NCBI GenBank assembly: GCA_002070115.1
Contig: MWCO01000047.1
Coordinates: 1-47,366, forward strand
Length of the DNA stretch: 47,366 nt
Origin: Deltaproteobacteria bacterium ADurb.Bin207
GTDB taxonomy: Bacteria; Myxococcota_A; Polyangia; Polyangiales; Polyangiaceae
Direction: 5' to 3'
Numbering within the stretch: the first letter of the stretch is position 1; the number at the start of each line of letters is the position of its first letter. Positions 1 through 9,004 of the stretch are shown here, piece by piece. The notes beneath the pieces are model-generated. The model was not told the DNA's origin and made no database searches. It saw only the letters and a program-made list of their open reading frames with translations. The position numbers were made by a program, and so were the translations under genes.

Positions 1-605
1 GCCGTCTTCAACCTTCGCATGCTGGCCCTGGTCGGACGGTGGGACGAATTCTGGAACCAACCTGCCCTTGCTGACTGCCTCGTAACTGCGTTCCAAGCCT
101 CTTCCCATTGAGGTGCTGTCTGACCGGGTAACGGATCATACCCACCCCAACCATAGCCCACGAGCGTGGCAGCGGCACCCGCAGCGAGCTGCCCCGGGGC
201 AGGCATCTTCGCATATCGCATCGGACGAACCAGGGAGGCCCACCATCCCTTCTCCGAGGTTGGCTTCATTACCTGATGGCAAGGTCACGAGATTGCTGGC
301 GAGCTGTGGAGCCGAACTCGGACATCGGCTCGAACTCCGGATGAAAGATGAAAGACGAACTCCGATGATATGAAGAGCGTGGCGCCTGCACTGCCGGAGA
401 TCTGGGAGGTCAAGTACACGTCGGCACTTGGAGCGGTCACATTGGGCCGCCAAAGGCAATGCCCCGCCGTGATCGCTGCACCACAAGACAACAGGGTGGC
501 TGTGCAGAGAGACATGCCGTCATCGAACTGCCCGCGCACCTGGCCGACGAAAGGAAAATAAGCTCGCATAATAACGTGAAAGCATGGGTTTGCAACGACG
601 ACCAC
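1..605 (-). pseudogene. Trypsin-like (S1) serine protease remnant
   Basis: The minus strand from about 605 downward encodes the start of a chymotrypsin-fold protease: a Cys-containing strand is followed by the His-loop ITAGHC (family consensus TAAHC), and later a weaker ADVRV segment where the catalytic Asp region (DIAL) would be. The frame stops at 285 and homologous-looking pieces continue in other frames, including a LVGYGW segment near 170 that resembles the strand before the C-terminal part of trypsins. No GDSGGP serine motif is readable in one frame. The gene is therefore broken by several frameshifts and runs off the left edge of the window. In life it would have been a secreted endopeptidase. 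Family assignment rests on the His-loop and is fairly good; the exact breakpoints are uncertain. Confidence 0.55.
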
Positions 606-652
606 TCTGCCGTTTCCTTCGTTTTACGGTAGCGTAGGGGGGTGACGATGCG

Positions 653-1140
653 TTAGGCCAAGTGGATGGCGTTGGTCTTGTCCGAGGCGAGGTAAAACTT
701 GCGGGTTCTCTCCACGACCGAGCGGTGCTCTTGGTAGATGCTGGCGTAACCGAAAAGGTCGTCGACGCGGTCATCGTAGCCAAAGCCCTGGCGCAGATAC
801 GCGAGTTTGGGTTCGAGGGCGGGATCATCGGAGAAGTGGAATTCGCAGACTTTGCGCATGCGGGTGCGCATCGCGGTGGCGGATTGGACGAGATCCGCGG
901 GGAGTTTGGCGCTCGAAACGGTGGCTGCGATTTGGTCCAGACGGTGACGGATGAACCGCTGGGCGCGCGGCAGGTGTCAGGTCATCGAGATGCGCGATAT
1001 TCCATTCAGCGCATAGGACGAGTTTTTCGAATCGCGGCCGTCAGGTAGGAGCATTGGCCACCTCGGCCATGCCAAGCGCGACGAGGCTCGATTCGCGGAT
1101 GCGAACGGTGGGGTTGATGAGGTTGGTTTGTGGAATGTCG
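653..1140 (-). pseudogene. Remnant of an unrecognised protein of about 170 aa
   Basis: The C-terminal 72 codons (871 to 653) form an intact stretch rich in Arg, Asp and aromatic residues and ending HLA-stop. In-frame sequence continues upstream to about 970 (LPRAQRFIRHRLDQIAATVSS) and then meets a stop. Further upstream another frame carries [22 protein letters not shown], which looks like the natural N-terminus of the same protein. The three pieces in different frames suggest a small cytoplasmic protein disabled by at least two indels. I do not recognise the family. Its upstream end abuts the 42-bp repeat block at 1161-1370. Confidence 0.3.
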
Positions 1141-1160
1141 AGCAGACGGGGCTGAGTTGC

Positions 1161-1370
1161 GACCTCGGAAATGGAGTCCCAACACCCCAAAATCGACTCC
1201 GCAACCTCGGAAATGGAGTCCCAACACCCCAAAATCGACTCCGCAACCTCGGAAATGGAGTCCCAACCCCCCAAAATCGACTCCGCGACCTCGGAAACGG
1301 GACCCCGATACGCCAAAATCGACTCCGCGACCTTGGAAATGGAGTTCCGACACCCCATAATCGGCTCGTC
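1161..1370. repeat. 42-bp tandem minisatellite, 5 units (copy 1)
   Basis: Five consecutive 42-bp units start at 1161, 1203, 1245, 1287 and 1329. Each begins with a variant of (G/A)ACCT(C/T)GGAAA and ends in ATCGACTCCGC; divergence rises in the last two units. Because 42 is divisible by 3, the block is open in several frames and inserts 14-residue repeats into any ORF that crosses it. On the minus strand it sits in frame between a disulfide-repeat lipoprotein remnant and another gene remnant. The same unit recurs at 5621-5780. Confidence 0.9.
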
Positions 1371-1640
1371 GCACGCCTGGTTCTCGATTGCGTCGGTGGC
1401 CCCGTTGTCGCAGGTCTCGTTCGAAAGGCAATCCGCGCTGCAGCCGTCACCCAGCGCGGTGTTGCTGTCGTCACATTGCTCCCCCTGATCGACCGCTCCA
1501 TCGCCGGACACGGCCTCGTGCTCGCCCGAAGCACCGGTCCCGCCGGTGCTGCCGGTGTCGGTTCCCCCGGTAGCGCCGGTGCTGGGGGAGGTCGTCTCCT
1601 CGGGGCCTGACAGATCCTCTCCTTTTTTCCTGAATTGGAA
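1371..1640 (-). pseudogene. Myxobacterial disulfide-repeat lipoprotein remnant
   Basis: Minus-strand translation gives a Gly/Ser/Thr-rich linker ([13 protein letters not shown]) followed by [21 protein letters not shown] and NETCDNG. This spacing is characteristic of the myxobacterial disulfide repeat (TIGR02232/DUF4215-like, consensus CGNGxxxxGEQCDDGN...GDGCSxxC). Such domains occur on surface or secreted lipoproteins. The linker frame runs into a stop at about 1640 without a start codon or lipoprotein signal, and downstream the frame enters the 42-bp repeats. The gene has thus lost its 5' end and its original 3' end. Confidence 0.6.
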
Positions 1641-1827
1641 AGGGGTTCAAGCTGAGGATTCTTGGGTGTTGATTTTGGCTCGGTCCTTGACCCCCCCTTT
1701 GGAGCACTCCCAACAGTTGCCCTGGGCTATATAACATCGGACTGGGGAAGTTATCGCACCTTCCCGCGGGATTCCGATTGCGCATCGCGCGATCGCTTCC
1801 ATCCCTGACCGAGGGGGAATGACCAGA

Positions 1828-2679
1828 TCACCCCTTTTCGTCCTTGCGACCTGATCCAACAAGAATCGCTTCCCCCATCTGCTGCATCGTCTGGAATCGC
1901 TCCGCGGGCTCGGGGGACATGGCCCGCATGATCACCTCGTCGAGCCATGCGGGAACGTCGGGCCGCAATGCTCTCGGCGACGGCACAGGGGGCTGTCCTG
2001 TTTGCCCCCTTTCCAAGATGCGCGACAACAGATCCATCTGCGAACTCGAGTCCAAGCCCAGTTCGTGCGGGTTTTCCCCCACGAGCCACGTCCAGAGACT
2101 CACCCCAAGCGAGTACACGTCCGACCTCGCATCTCCGAAGCCTCGCAGCCGTTCCGGGCTGAAGTACGGGAGCCGCCTGCTGCGGACTACTCCGGAGCGG
2201 CTGGGCGACAGGCTCCTACTGCCCTCCACGAACGGCTCTTCGCGTCCGATCAGCTTCACGTGCCCGTCGAGCGACAACATCACGTGGTGCGGGACAACGT
2301 CCACAAACGGTGTCACACTGTGCAGCGACTCCACCGCGTCGCAAAGGCATGTCGCCACGTACACCACGCGCTCCACGGGCAGCCGCCTCCCCAGCGAGAG
2401 CGTTCGCAGGGATATGCCGTACACGGGTTCCTGCAAGGTGTACGGCAGGTCATCCTCGCCGAACTCGTAAATCGACGGGATGTTGGGGTGCCGGTGGAAG
2501 AGCACCGGCTCCCCGCGCTCGCCAACGTCGGCCATCCAGTACGTGTACATAAAGTCCCCGATCTGGTACTGGCGTCGCAGCATCACCCGCTCGTTCTCAC
2601 ACGTCGCCACGAGCGTGAGCCCCCAGCCCATGCCCATGCTTCCCAGCACACGGTACTTGATCTTCTCGGTGGCAATCAT
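1828..2679 (-). CDS. Protein-kinase-fold protein, probable pseudokinase
   Basis: This 283-aa protein has the Hanks-type kinase fold but lacks catalytic signatures. A degenerate glycine loop (GSMGMG, about residues 13-18) is present. The position of the VAIK lysine reads VMLRRQ. The HRD catalytic loop is replaced by VVPHHVM and the DFG magnesium motif by IGR. The activation-segment end (YFSPERL) and the C-lobe (ARSDVYSLGVSLW, ending PAERFQTM) are well preserved. It is therefore predicted to bind or scaffold rather than phosphorylate. No transmembrane segment follows, so it should be cytoplasmic. ATG at 2679 lies 24 nt after the stop of the LRR gene, so the two probably form an operon. Kinase fold is confident; loss of activity is inferred from motifs only. 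Confidence 0.85.
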   Translation of the reverse strand: MIATEKIKYRVLGSMGMGWGLTLVATCENERVMLRRQYQIGDFMYTYWMADVGERGEPVLFHRHPNIPSIYEFGEDDLPYTLQEPVYGISLRTLSLGRRLPVERVVYVATCLCDAVESLHSVTPFVDVVPHHVMLSLDGHVKLIGREEPFVEGSRSLSPSRSGVVRSRRLPYFSPERLRGFGDARSDVYSLGVSLWTWLVGENPHELGLDSSSQMDLLSRILERGQTGQPPVPSPRALRPDVPAWLDEVIMRAMSPEPAERFQTMQQMGEAILVGSGRKDEKG

Positions 2680-2703
2680 TGCGAAGATTCTCCGACAAAA
2701 CGG

Positions 2704-5364
2704 TTAGAACGGCTCGTAGCGCCCTCGGACCTCGACCTTTTCCTCCACGCTCAGTCGGCATGGGTCGGCCATCGCCGAGGTCAGCAGCCGCAATCTCCGA
2801 AGCGATGCGAGCGCCTCGCAGCTCACGAGCCTGCGAACCCCTTCTTCTGTGTAGGTGTCGGCGTACAGTTGCATGTCCCGTACACGACCGAGGCGTTGGG
2901 AGTGGGCGAGCGCATCGAGCCCAGCGTCCGTGAAGCTGCCGGTGAGGTGAACGCGCGTCAGCGACGCCGCCCCTTTGTGGGACGCGAGGACCTGCAACGT
3001 TTCGTCCGTCGCCCCCCCACGCAGGTCGAGGAAGGTCAACGACGCCGCGGAGAGCGCCGCTGAAAGGACCTCGCCGGTGACCGTCCCGAGGCACAGTTCG
3101 CGCAAGCGCGTCGCACGGGGAAGGAAGTCGGACACCAGGCCCTGCACGGAGTCGGCGAAGAGCAAGTCCGCTTCCAGCTTTTCGAGCGTGCCTTGGAAGG
3201 GTCGAAGGGCAGGAATGGCGTCGGCCCCAAGGCGGCGGGGTAGCGCAAGGGAAACGAGACGCGGGAACGTGGCCGCCAACCACGCCATTCCCCCCGCTCC
3301 TAGGGTCCCATGTCCCCCCAAGTTCAAGACCGATAGCCCATGCTCCGTCGCGGGGCTGTCCTCCACCCGATCGTCGATCGAGCACCCGACCAGGTTCAGC
3401 TCCTGCAACGCGGCCCAACGGTGCAACGCGGGTAGGGCGCGGAGGGGATTGCCCTCCAGATGGAGCCCATGAATCCGGCGAGCCGTGGGGGACTCCGCCA
3501 TCTCGCCAAGCTTGACGTCGTCTATGTCGCACTCGGACAGCCGGAGAGAACGCAAAGCGGTCGCCTGATCGAGCAGCGCGCGCAGGTCGGTCCCCGGTGC
3601 GATCACGCCCCGCATGGCGAGGTCTTCGAGGCGCGGCGGGACGATCTCCGCAAACCGCGTCACGAGCTTGCGTTCGAGCTTGGTGGACGGGGTCCCCGAA
3701 ATGGAGAGCGTGGTCACATGGCGGAAGGTCGGCATTGGGAAGACCATTTCGAGGTCTCGGATCTTCAGGCCATACAGATGCAGCTCGGCGATGGGCAATT
3801 TCGCGAGCTGGGCCCCGAGACCGTCGACATCCTTGGGCAGCTTGTTGAGGAACACCCCGTTGGGAAAGCCGCCGACCATGTCGCCGGGGCGAAAGAGGTC
3901 GTGCGGAGTGTTCCATTGCGCGAGCCATGCCGCGAGGTGCTGCTCCTCGAGGGAAAGACGCTGCTTCACCAGCGCGGGTCGCGCAGGGTCGTCGAGATCG
4001 AGACGTTCGAGCTGGCAGACAACGTCGATGTATCGACCGTGGGGATCGCCCTTCGCGGTGAGTTCCGCGGCGAGGAGAGCGAGCAAGTCGCGGTCGCGCG
4101 GACGCTGGCACAACGCTTCCAGCGTGGTTGCGGGACCTTGCTCCGGCGCCGCCGAAGCTGCCACCGTCGCGGGAGACGTGGCTTCTTTCGGTGCCCGCGT
4201 CTTTTTCGGTTTGGCCTCGGCTTTCGGGGGTGCGACGGCTGCGATTGGGGTTGCCTTTGCGACGAACGCGCGCCCGCTCCAGTCGACCGCCTTCTTCGCC
4301 AGGGTGAAAGACTTGGTATAGACCTCCGCCATCGCGATCAGGGCTGGCTCGATGTCCTGGGGATGCGCGATGGGCTCGGAGACCAGTAACGTGTGATGGT
4401 CGGGCCGAAGGAGCACGAGTTCGCCGGCATGGCCGATCCCGAAAAGCAGGAACGGGGCGAGCGGCTTGAACCGAGGGTCTTCCGCCATCCCGAGACGCAG
4501 AACCGCACGGCTGCCGTCGCGGTCGAAGACGTACCAGGCGCCTTGGGTGCGCATGACCCAGCCGTCGAGTTGCGGGTGACCGAGACAGCGTGTGTGTGGG
4601 TAGCGGCGGGGCAACGTCGGGTCGTCGCCCCTCCAAAGGGCAAGCCCACCGACCTGCGCGCCAGCCTCGTCGAGCACGCAGTAGGACACCGTTCCGCTGG
4701 CACCCGACTTGGTGGGCCACGAGAGCAAGGGCAACAAGATGCGGTCGTCGCCCAGGGTCGACAGCTCGCCGACGTAGCCCCGGGAGCCCCTGTCGAACGG
4801 GGCGAGGGACGGCTGTCCGCTCTTGTCTTGGTAGGCGCGGACGACCGACACCAGGGGCGGAAGGCCGGCCGCAAGGGTAGAGGGCGACGCGGACGCGATG
4901 CATAGTTCATTCTCCCCACGCAGGGCCACGAGCCGACCGGAGGAGAACGACGTCAGCCGGCTGCACCCGGACGCGCCGCTCTTCGGGTCGTACGAAGCGA
5001 CGGGGCGTTCCCAGGTCGCATCGAGCACGAAAACGCGGTCGCACGTGGTGCAGAACACGAGTTCGCCGCCTGGACCGATGGCGGGATCAAAGCTCTCCAG
5101 GAACCCCGTGGTCATCTCCTGGGTGAGGTCGGTCAACGCCAGGAGGCGTTCGATGGCGAAGGACCGATCGAATACGGTGACCACCGTGGTTCGATCGCTC
5201 GGTGCGTCGTCCCGGCGGTAGTAGAGGAGAGTGACGGCGATTGTGCGTCCGTCAGGTAGGCGTCGCCATGCGAGGTGTTCCTGAAAGAACATGTCGCTGG
5301 TGGTGATGATGCCGTGCGATTGGACCCAGGAGCTGGGGACGGGGAGGGGGCAGAGCAGGGGCAT
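2704..5364 (-). CDS. TIGR02996-domain leucine-rich-repeat protein
   Basis: This 886-aa protein has three parts. Residues 1-370 contain repeated strand-like segments that resemble a beta-propeller sensor. Residues 372-410 are an Ala/Pro/Lys linker. Residues 412-480 match the TIGR02996 repeat-companion domain (DRDLLALLAAEL, GDPHGRYIDVVCQLERL). From about 495 to the end come leucine-rich repeats (for example LQELNLVGCSI and LSVLNLGGHG). Such proteins are common in myxobacteria and usually act as protein-interaction scaffolds. I chose ATG at 5364; an in-frame TTG at 5385 would add 7 residues. No signal peptide is evident. The downstream pseudokinase, 24 nt away, is a likely partner. Confidence 0.85.
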   Translation of the reverse strand: MPLLCPLPVPSSWVQSHGIITTSDMFFQEHLAWRRLPDGRTIAVTLLYYRRDDAPSDRTTVVTVFDRSFAIERLLALTDLTQEMTTGFLESFDPAIGPGGELVFCTTCDRVFVLDATWERPVASYDPKSGASGCSRLTSFSSGRLVALRGENELCIASASPSTLAAGLPPLVSVVRAYQDKSGQPSLAPFDRGSRGYVGELSTLGDDRILLPLLSWPTKSGASGTVSYCVLDEAGAQVGGLALWRGDDPTLPRRYPHTRCLGHPQLDGWVMRTQGAWYVFDRDGSRAVLRLGMAEDPRFKPLAPFLLFGIGHAGELVLLRPDHHTLLVSEPIAHPQDIEPALIAMAEVYTKSFTLAKKAVDWSGRAFVAKATPIAAVAPPKAEAKPKKTRAPKEATSPATVAASAAPEQGPATTLEALCQRPRDRDLLALLAAELTAKGDPHGRYIDVVCQLERLDLDDPARPALVKQRLSLEEQHLAAWLAQWNTPHDLFRPGDMVGGFPNGVFLNKLPKDVDGLGAQLAKLPIAELHLYGLKIRDLEMVFPMPTFRHVTTLSISGTPSTKLERKLVTRFAEIVPPRLEDLAMRGVIAPGTDLRALLDQATALRSLRLSECDIDDVKLGEMAESPTARRIHGLHLEGNPLRALPALHRWAALQELNLVGCSIDDRVEDSPATEHGLSVLNLGGHGTLGAGGMAWLAATFPRLVSLALPRRLGADAIPALRPFQGTLEKLEADLLFADSVQGLVSDFLPRATRLRELCLGTVTGEVLSAALSAASLTFLDLRGGATDETLQVLASHKGAASLTRVHLTGSFTDAGLDALAHSQRLGRVRDMQLYADTYTEEGVRRLVSCEALASLRRLRLLTSAMADPCRLSVEEKVEVRGRYEPF

Positions 5365-5620
5365 GGGTTTTGAGTGGAACTGCAAACCGGTCGCAAGTCA
5401 AGGAGTATGCGCTCCGCCAACCGCGTTCTTCCCACCACGAGGCGCCATGGCAGAACCAGCCAGCGCATCAGTTCCCCAATCCCTTATCCACGAAGCGGTT
5501 CTACCGCTGCCCTGCCACCCATTCGATTCGCCCCCTCGCTCCCTCGCCCCTACTCCCCCCGGAACACCCGGCTTCGCCTTGGAAACGCTCCCCGCGCCGC
5601 TGCGCTTTGGCCGACTCCGC

Positions 5621-5780
5621 GACCTTGGAAACCGAGTTTCAGAACTCCATTTTCGACTCCGCGACCTTGGAAACCGAGTTTCAGAACTCCATTTTCGACT
5701 CCGCGACCTTGGAAACCGAGTTTCAAAACACCATTTTCGACTCCGCGACCTTGGAAACCGAGTTTCAAAACGCCAATGGG
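5621..5780. repeat. 42-bp tandem minisatellite, 3.8 units (copy 2)
   Basis: Units start at 5621, 5663, 5705 and 5747 (the last is partial). Each runs GACCTTGGAAACCGAGTTTC followed by (A/G)AA(C/A)..CCATTTTCGACTCCGC. Within this block the units are almost identical, so the array is young or homogenised. It shares the period, the GACCT(C/T)GGAAA start and the TCGACTCCGC end with the block at 1161-1370, 4.2 kb away. In the plus frame both read as 14-residue repeats starting DSAT.E, but no convincing gene uses that frame. Confidence 0.9.
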
Positions 5781-5928
5781 GGCGCCCAGGAGCCCACCAT
5801 GGGAGCCGACACACCGACTCCAAAGACCGCGACCCGCTTTATCGTGAAAGCGAACCTGTTTTCGATAGCTGCGAACCCCAGACTCGGGTATATCTTACCT
5901 CCAAGGTGCCAAACATGCTGAACATGAA

Positions 5929-6949
5929 GCATTGGTGGTTGGTATTGGTTCTGCTAATCGTTGGGGGCTGGGCGGATGCGGCCAGGGATCCACGGCATCT
6001 TCGTCGAATGGGGAGATGATACCATCGACGCCGGGGACAAGCCTACAGACGCCGGAAACGACACCGACAAGCCTACGGATGCCGATACCGAACCCACGCC
6101 ATGCGACAACGGCACCTTTGACCACGACAGCAACCCCGAGACACCTTGCGTGCCCTGGACTGTGTGCCCGCTAGGATCCCACGTAGCCGCATCGGGCACC
6201 GCCACGACCGACCGCGAATGCGCGACCTGCGAACCCGGTACCTTCTCCACCCTAGACAATCAAGACACCTGCTCCCCATGGACCCTATGCGAACCAGGCA
6301 CCCACGTGAGCGTCCCTGGCACCACCACGACCGATGCCACGTGTGAAGCTTGCGAATCCGGCTCCTATTGTGAAGGTGGCAACGCACCCGTGCTCGACTG
6401 CGCCGTATTGGAGGGCTTCGACCACGATACCGACCCCGCAACGCCGTGCATGCCCTGGACCACCTGCCAAAACAACGAGTATGTGTCCGTTGAGCCAACA
6501 CCGCACGAAGATCGTCGCTGCACTCCTTGCCCAGGTCAATCCACCACCTTGGCCCCAATGCCCCCTTGTGTACACCCCACATTCCGCGCTTTACCACCAC
6601 CACGGCGGGAGGTTCCCACACCTGCGGTTTGGACCCAAACGGCAGGGCTCATTGCTGGGGCGACAACGTTTGGGGCCAAATCACGCCACCTGACACAGAC
6701 TTCGTCGTTATCGCTGCAGGCGGCTTCCGCACCTGTGGTTTGGATGAAAAGGGCAAGGTTCATTGTTGGGGCAAGGACGAGAACGGTCTAAGCACACCGC
6801 CTGACACGGTTTTCACCACCATCGCGGCGGGCGGCTCTTTCGCTTCTAGCTGGCGCCACGGCGTCACTGGGATTGGAAGCGCCTATGGGGGAGGTTGTAG
6901 CGCCTCACGTTTTCTGCTAGGCGTCAAGGATGCGTTTCGTCGTTGCTGA
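5929..6949 (+). pseudogene. Cys-rich/RCC1-repeat lipoprotein, frameshifted
   Basis: The gene starts at ATG 5929 with a signal sequence (KHWWLVLVLLIVGG) that continues in the next frame as LGGCGQGSTASS, a good lipobox. A third frame from about 6015 carries Asp/Thr-rich linker and repeated Cys-rich units of the TNF-receptor-like type (PWTVCPLGSHV...CATCEPGTFS, then PWTLCEPGTHV...CEACESGSY). From about 6590 the frame changes again to RCC1-like repeats (AAGGSHTCGLDPNGRAHCWG, then AAGGFRTCGLDEKGKVHCWG). The last RCC1 unit decays at about 6830 and a stop follows at 6949. In an intact form it would be a surface lipoprotein with a beta-propeller. At least three frame changes and a truncated propeller mark it as a pseudogene. 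Confidence 0.65.
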
Positions 6950-7696
6950 TGGAGTCGGGGGCGTCGGCTTGCTTGCTTTGATGCTGGCCATGGTTGGCTG
7001 TGGCACCGGGTCCGCTGGGCAGTCGAGCGGCGGCGAAGCCGCGGGAGGAGCGGGCGGCAGCAGCACCGCAGATGGTGGGAGCAGCGGCAGCACCGCAGAT
7101 GGTGGGGGCGGAGACAGCGGAGTCGGTGGAGACAGCGGGCCGCTGGGTCCCGGAGGCGATGGCCCCTGCGGCTGGACGCCAGGCGAGCGCCCCACAGCCG
7201 AGATCCCGCGCATCCCTGCGACTTAAAAGAACAAATCGACGGCCCGGTGATCATCTGGAAAGAGACCGACAACGTGATTCTCAACAATCGGATCCGCATG
7301 TCGATGGGAACGGTCAACGGGCGATGGGGGATCCTCAGCTACGTCAGTAGCAAGGATTACGGCCCCAGCCGCAACAACCCCGTGGGCAACGTGATTGTCG
7401 GCAATGTCCTTTACGATGCCGGCATTCACATGGCCCACAATCTTCGCTATTTCGTGGCGAATAACACCATTCATGAGGGCCAACTCCTGGGGTATCGACT
7501 GGGGTGTACGCGTTTGGAGTCCAACCGAATCGTCAAGACGAAGGGAGAGAACTACAAGCTGCGTGATGTCGCCGGGGTTGCCACGGTCAACTTCCTCAAT
7601 ACGAGCGAAGACGCCGACCCTGCAAAGGACGTCGAACGCTTCTTCCCGATGGCGGATGACGCCCCGTACCGCAACTCTTCCCCGGTGTACTGGTGA
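6930..7696 (+). pseudogene. Lipoprotein with right-handed beta-helix, internally deleted
   Basis: ATG 6930 opens a lipoprotein signal (LLALMLAMVGC) followed by a Gly/Ser/Asp-rich spacer to about 7200, where the frame stops at 7226. Directly after, the next frame (DLKEQIDGPVIIWKETDNV) continues to 7696 with repeats such as NVILNNRI, NVIVGNVLY, FVANNTIHEG and RLESNRIV. This asparagine-ladder pattern is typical of parallel right-handed beta-helix (pectate-lyase-like) proteins. Only the last three or four coils remain, so a large internal piece is missing and one frameshift joins the parts. The final TGA overlaps the next gene's ATG, which indicates an ancestral operon. The C-terminal part could still be expressed from GTG 7247, but this is unlikely to fold. 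Confidence 0.6.
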
Positions 7697-8523
7697 TGAA
7701 AAAGCTCACGTTGGTTTCTCTGTTTGCGGGGCTTGGCCTCGCGGTCGTTGGCGTTGTTTTCCTGCTGCGCTCCGAGCCGGTCATTCCCATCGAACCCGAG
7801 CCTCGGATGGGGGCCGACGGCTGCCCGGCCGGCGAACTCACGGGTGGCCTTGGCCCGGAAATGGTGCGCTTGCCCGAGGGGTTTTGCATCGACAAAACCG
7901 AGGTAACGCGTGCTCAGTACAAGGCTGCACTCGACCGTAACCCCTCGGGGCTCGAGCCGTCGAGCAGTTGCAAGGACAACTCGAGCTTCACCCCCAGTTG
8001 TGAGTGGCCCCCAAGCGGCAAACAAGGCAATTTCCCGGTTGTTTGCGTCGATTGGTGCGATGCCGAAGCCTTTTGCCGAGCGGCCGGCAAGCGCTTGTGT
8101 GGCAAGCGCGGCGATGGGAAAGCCTACCCCTTCGAGAGTTACGACGACCCTGCCGTCAGCGAGTGGTTTGCCGCCTGCAGTTCCAACGGACGGTACGCCT
8201 ACACCTACGGCGATGAGTTCGATACGGACCGTTGCCGCGACGCCGACGCCGACGACCACACCCAATGGGGGCTTGCCGAGGTGGGCAGCTTCCCGGATTG
8301 TCACTCGCCGGAGGCGGCCTACGCAGACGTGCTCGACCTCAGCGGTCATGTCGCCGAGTGGGACAATAGCTGCAAGGGCGACGGTCCAGAAGCTCCTTGT
8401 CGCATCCGCGGAGGCAGCTTCCAGCATCATTCTCGGGGTCAGCGCTGTGATATGGGGCGGGAACTCGAATGGCCTCGGAATCGTCGGGTCGAGGCCGTTG
8501 GTTTCCGCTGTTGTGCCGACTGA
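7696..8523 (+). CDS. Membrane-anchored FGE/sulfatase-modifying-factor-like protein
   Basis: This 275-aa protein has an N-terminal membrane anchor (about residues 4-23) and a periplasmic FGE-sulfatase (SUMF1) fold: FCIDKTEVTRAQY, VCVDWCDAEAFCRAAGKRLC, DLSGHVAEWDNSC, CRIRGGSFQHH and GFRCCAD. Catalytic FGEs carry a Cys pair shortly after GGS; here that segment reads QHHSRGQRCDMGRE, so the conserved pair is not present in its usual form. Extra cysteines suggest structural disulfides outside the cytoplasm. I infer a binding or structural role rather than formylglycine formation. ATG 7696 overlaps the upstream TGA (TGATG), and the overlapping start is preferred over GTG 7693. Confidence 0.88.
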   Translation: MKKLTLVSLFAGLGLAVVGVVFLLRSEPVIPIEPEPRMGADGCPAGELTGGLGPEMVRLPEGFCIDKTEVTRAQYKAALDRNPSGLEPSSSCKDNSSFTPSCEWPPSGKQGNFPVVCVDWCDAEAFCRAAGKRLCGKRGDGKAYPFESYDDPAVSEWFAACSSNGRYAYTYGDEFDTDRCRDADADDHTQWGLAEVGSFPDCHSPEAAYADVLDLSGHVAEWDNSCKGDGPEAPCRIRGGSFQHHSRGQRCDMGRELEWPRNRRVEAVGFRCCAD

Positions 8524-8545
8524 GGCGTGGAGTTCATCTGCCCGC

Positions 8546-8960
8546 TCATCGGAGCTTTTCGAGCACGCCAAGCACGAACAAGCCCCAGCCGAGCGTGACG
8601 AGCAGGGGCAGAACGATGGGCCAGCGTCTGGCGGATGAGGCGTCGATTTGCCCGTCGGGGCCGACGCCCACCCCGCTAGGAAGCCCGTCGAGGGGATAGG
8701 CACAGCTCGGCTTGGCGGGATCGTAAAGCAGGGGCTCCTCGGATTCGTCCTCGAGTTCGGCCGTGTCGATCGTCTTGTGCGTGATGCGGTGGGTCTGCGC
8801 CTCGGCGGACGCCACGCGATAACCGAACAGGTCCGTTTCTCGTGGCACGGTGAACTCGAAGGTGAGCGCGTAGACCGGGCGCTTGTTGGGGTCTTCGCAC
8901 CACGTACTCGACGCGAACGCTTTCGCCCGGCTCGACCTCTGGCCCCCAAATAGGCAAAGA
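8546..8960 (-). pseudogene. C-terminal part of a single-pass membrane protein
   Basis: The minus strand encodes about 110 residues with a soluble region (PVYALTFEFTVPRETDLFGY) and a C-terminal transmembrane helix (RWPIVLPLLVTLGWGLFVLG) ending EKLR-stop. The plausible upstream continuation (WGPEVEPGESVRVEYV) is in a different frame, joined near 8900, and no start codon with a leader is visible. The order of parts, an extracytoplasmic domain followed by a C-terminal anchor, is recognisable, but the family is not. It appears to be a 5'-truncated, frameshifted gene. Confidence 0.4.
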
Positions 8961-9004
8961 AGCACCGCACTATCGATGGGCGAGCGGTGGTTGGCGACAA
9001 TCAT

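Noticed and set aside
2597..4903. 768-codon open frame on the minus strand
   Set aside because: It is an out-of-frame shadow of the LRR gene; its product is Arg/Pro-rich without domains, as expected from high-GC antisense or shifted frames.
7223..9000. Long minus-strand frame across the FGE-like gene
   Set aside because: It is antisense to the plus-strand FGE-like CDS; only the short stretch below 8960 with a C-terminal membrane helix has independent coding character.
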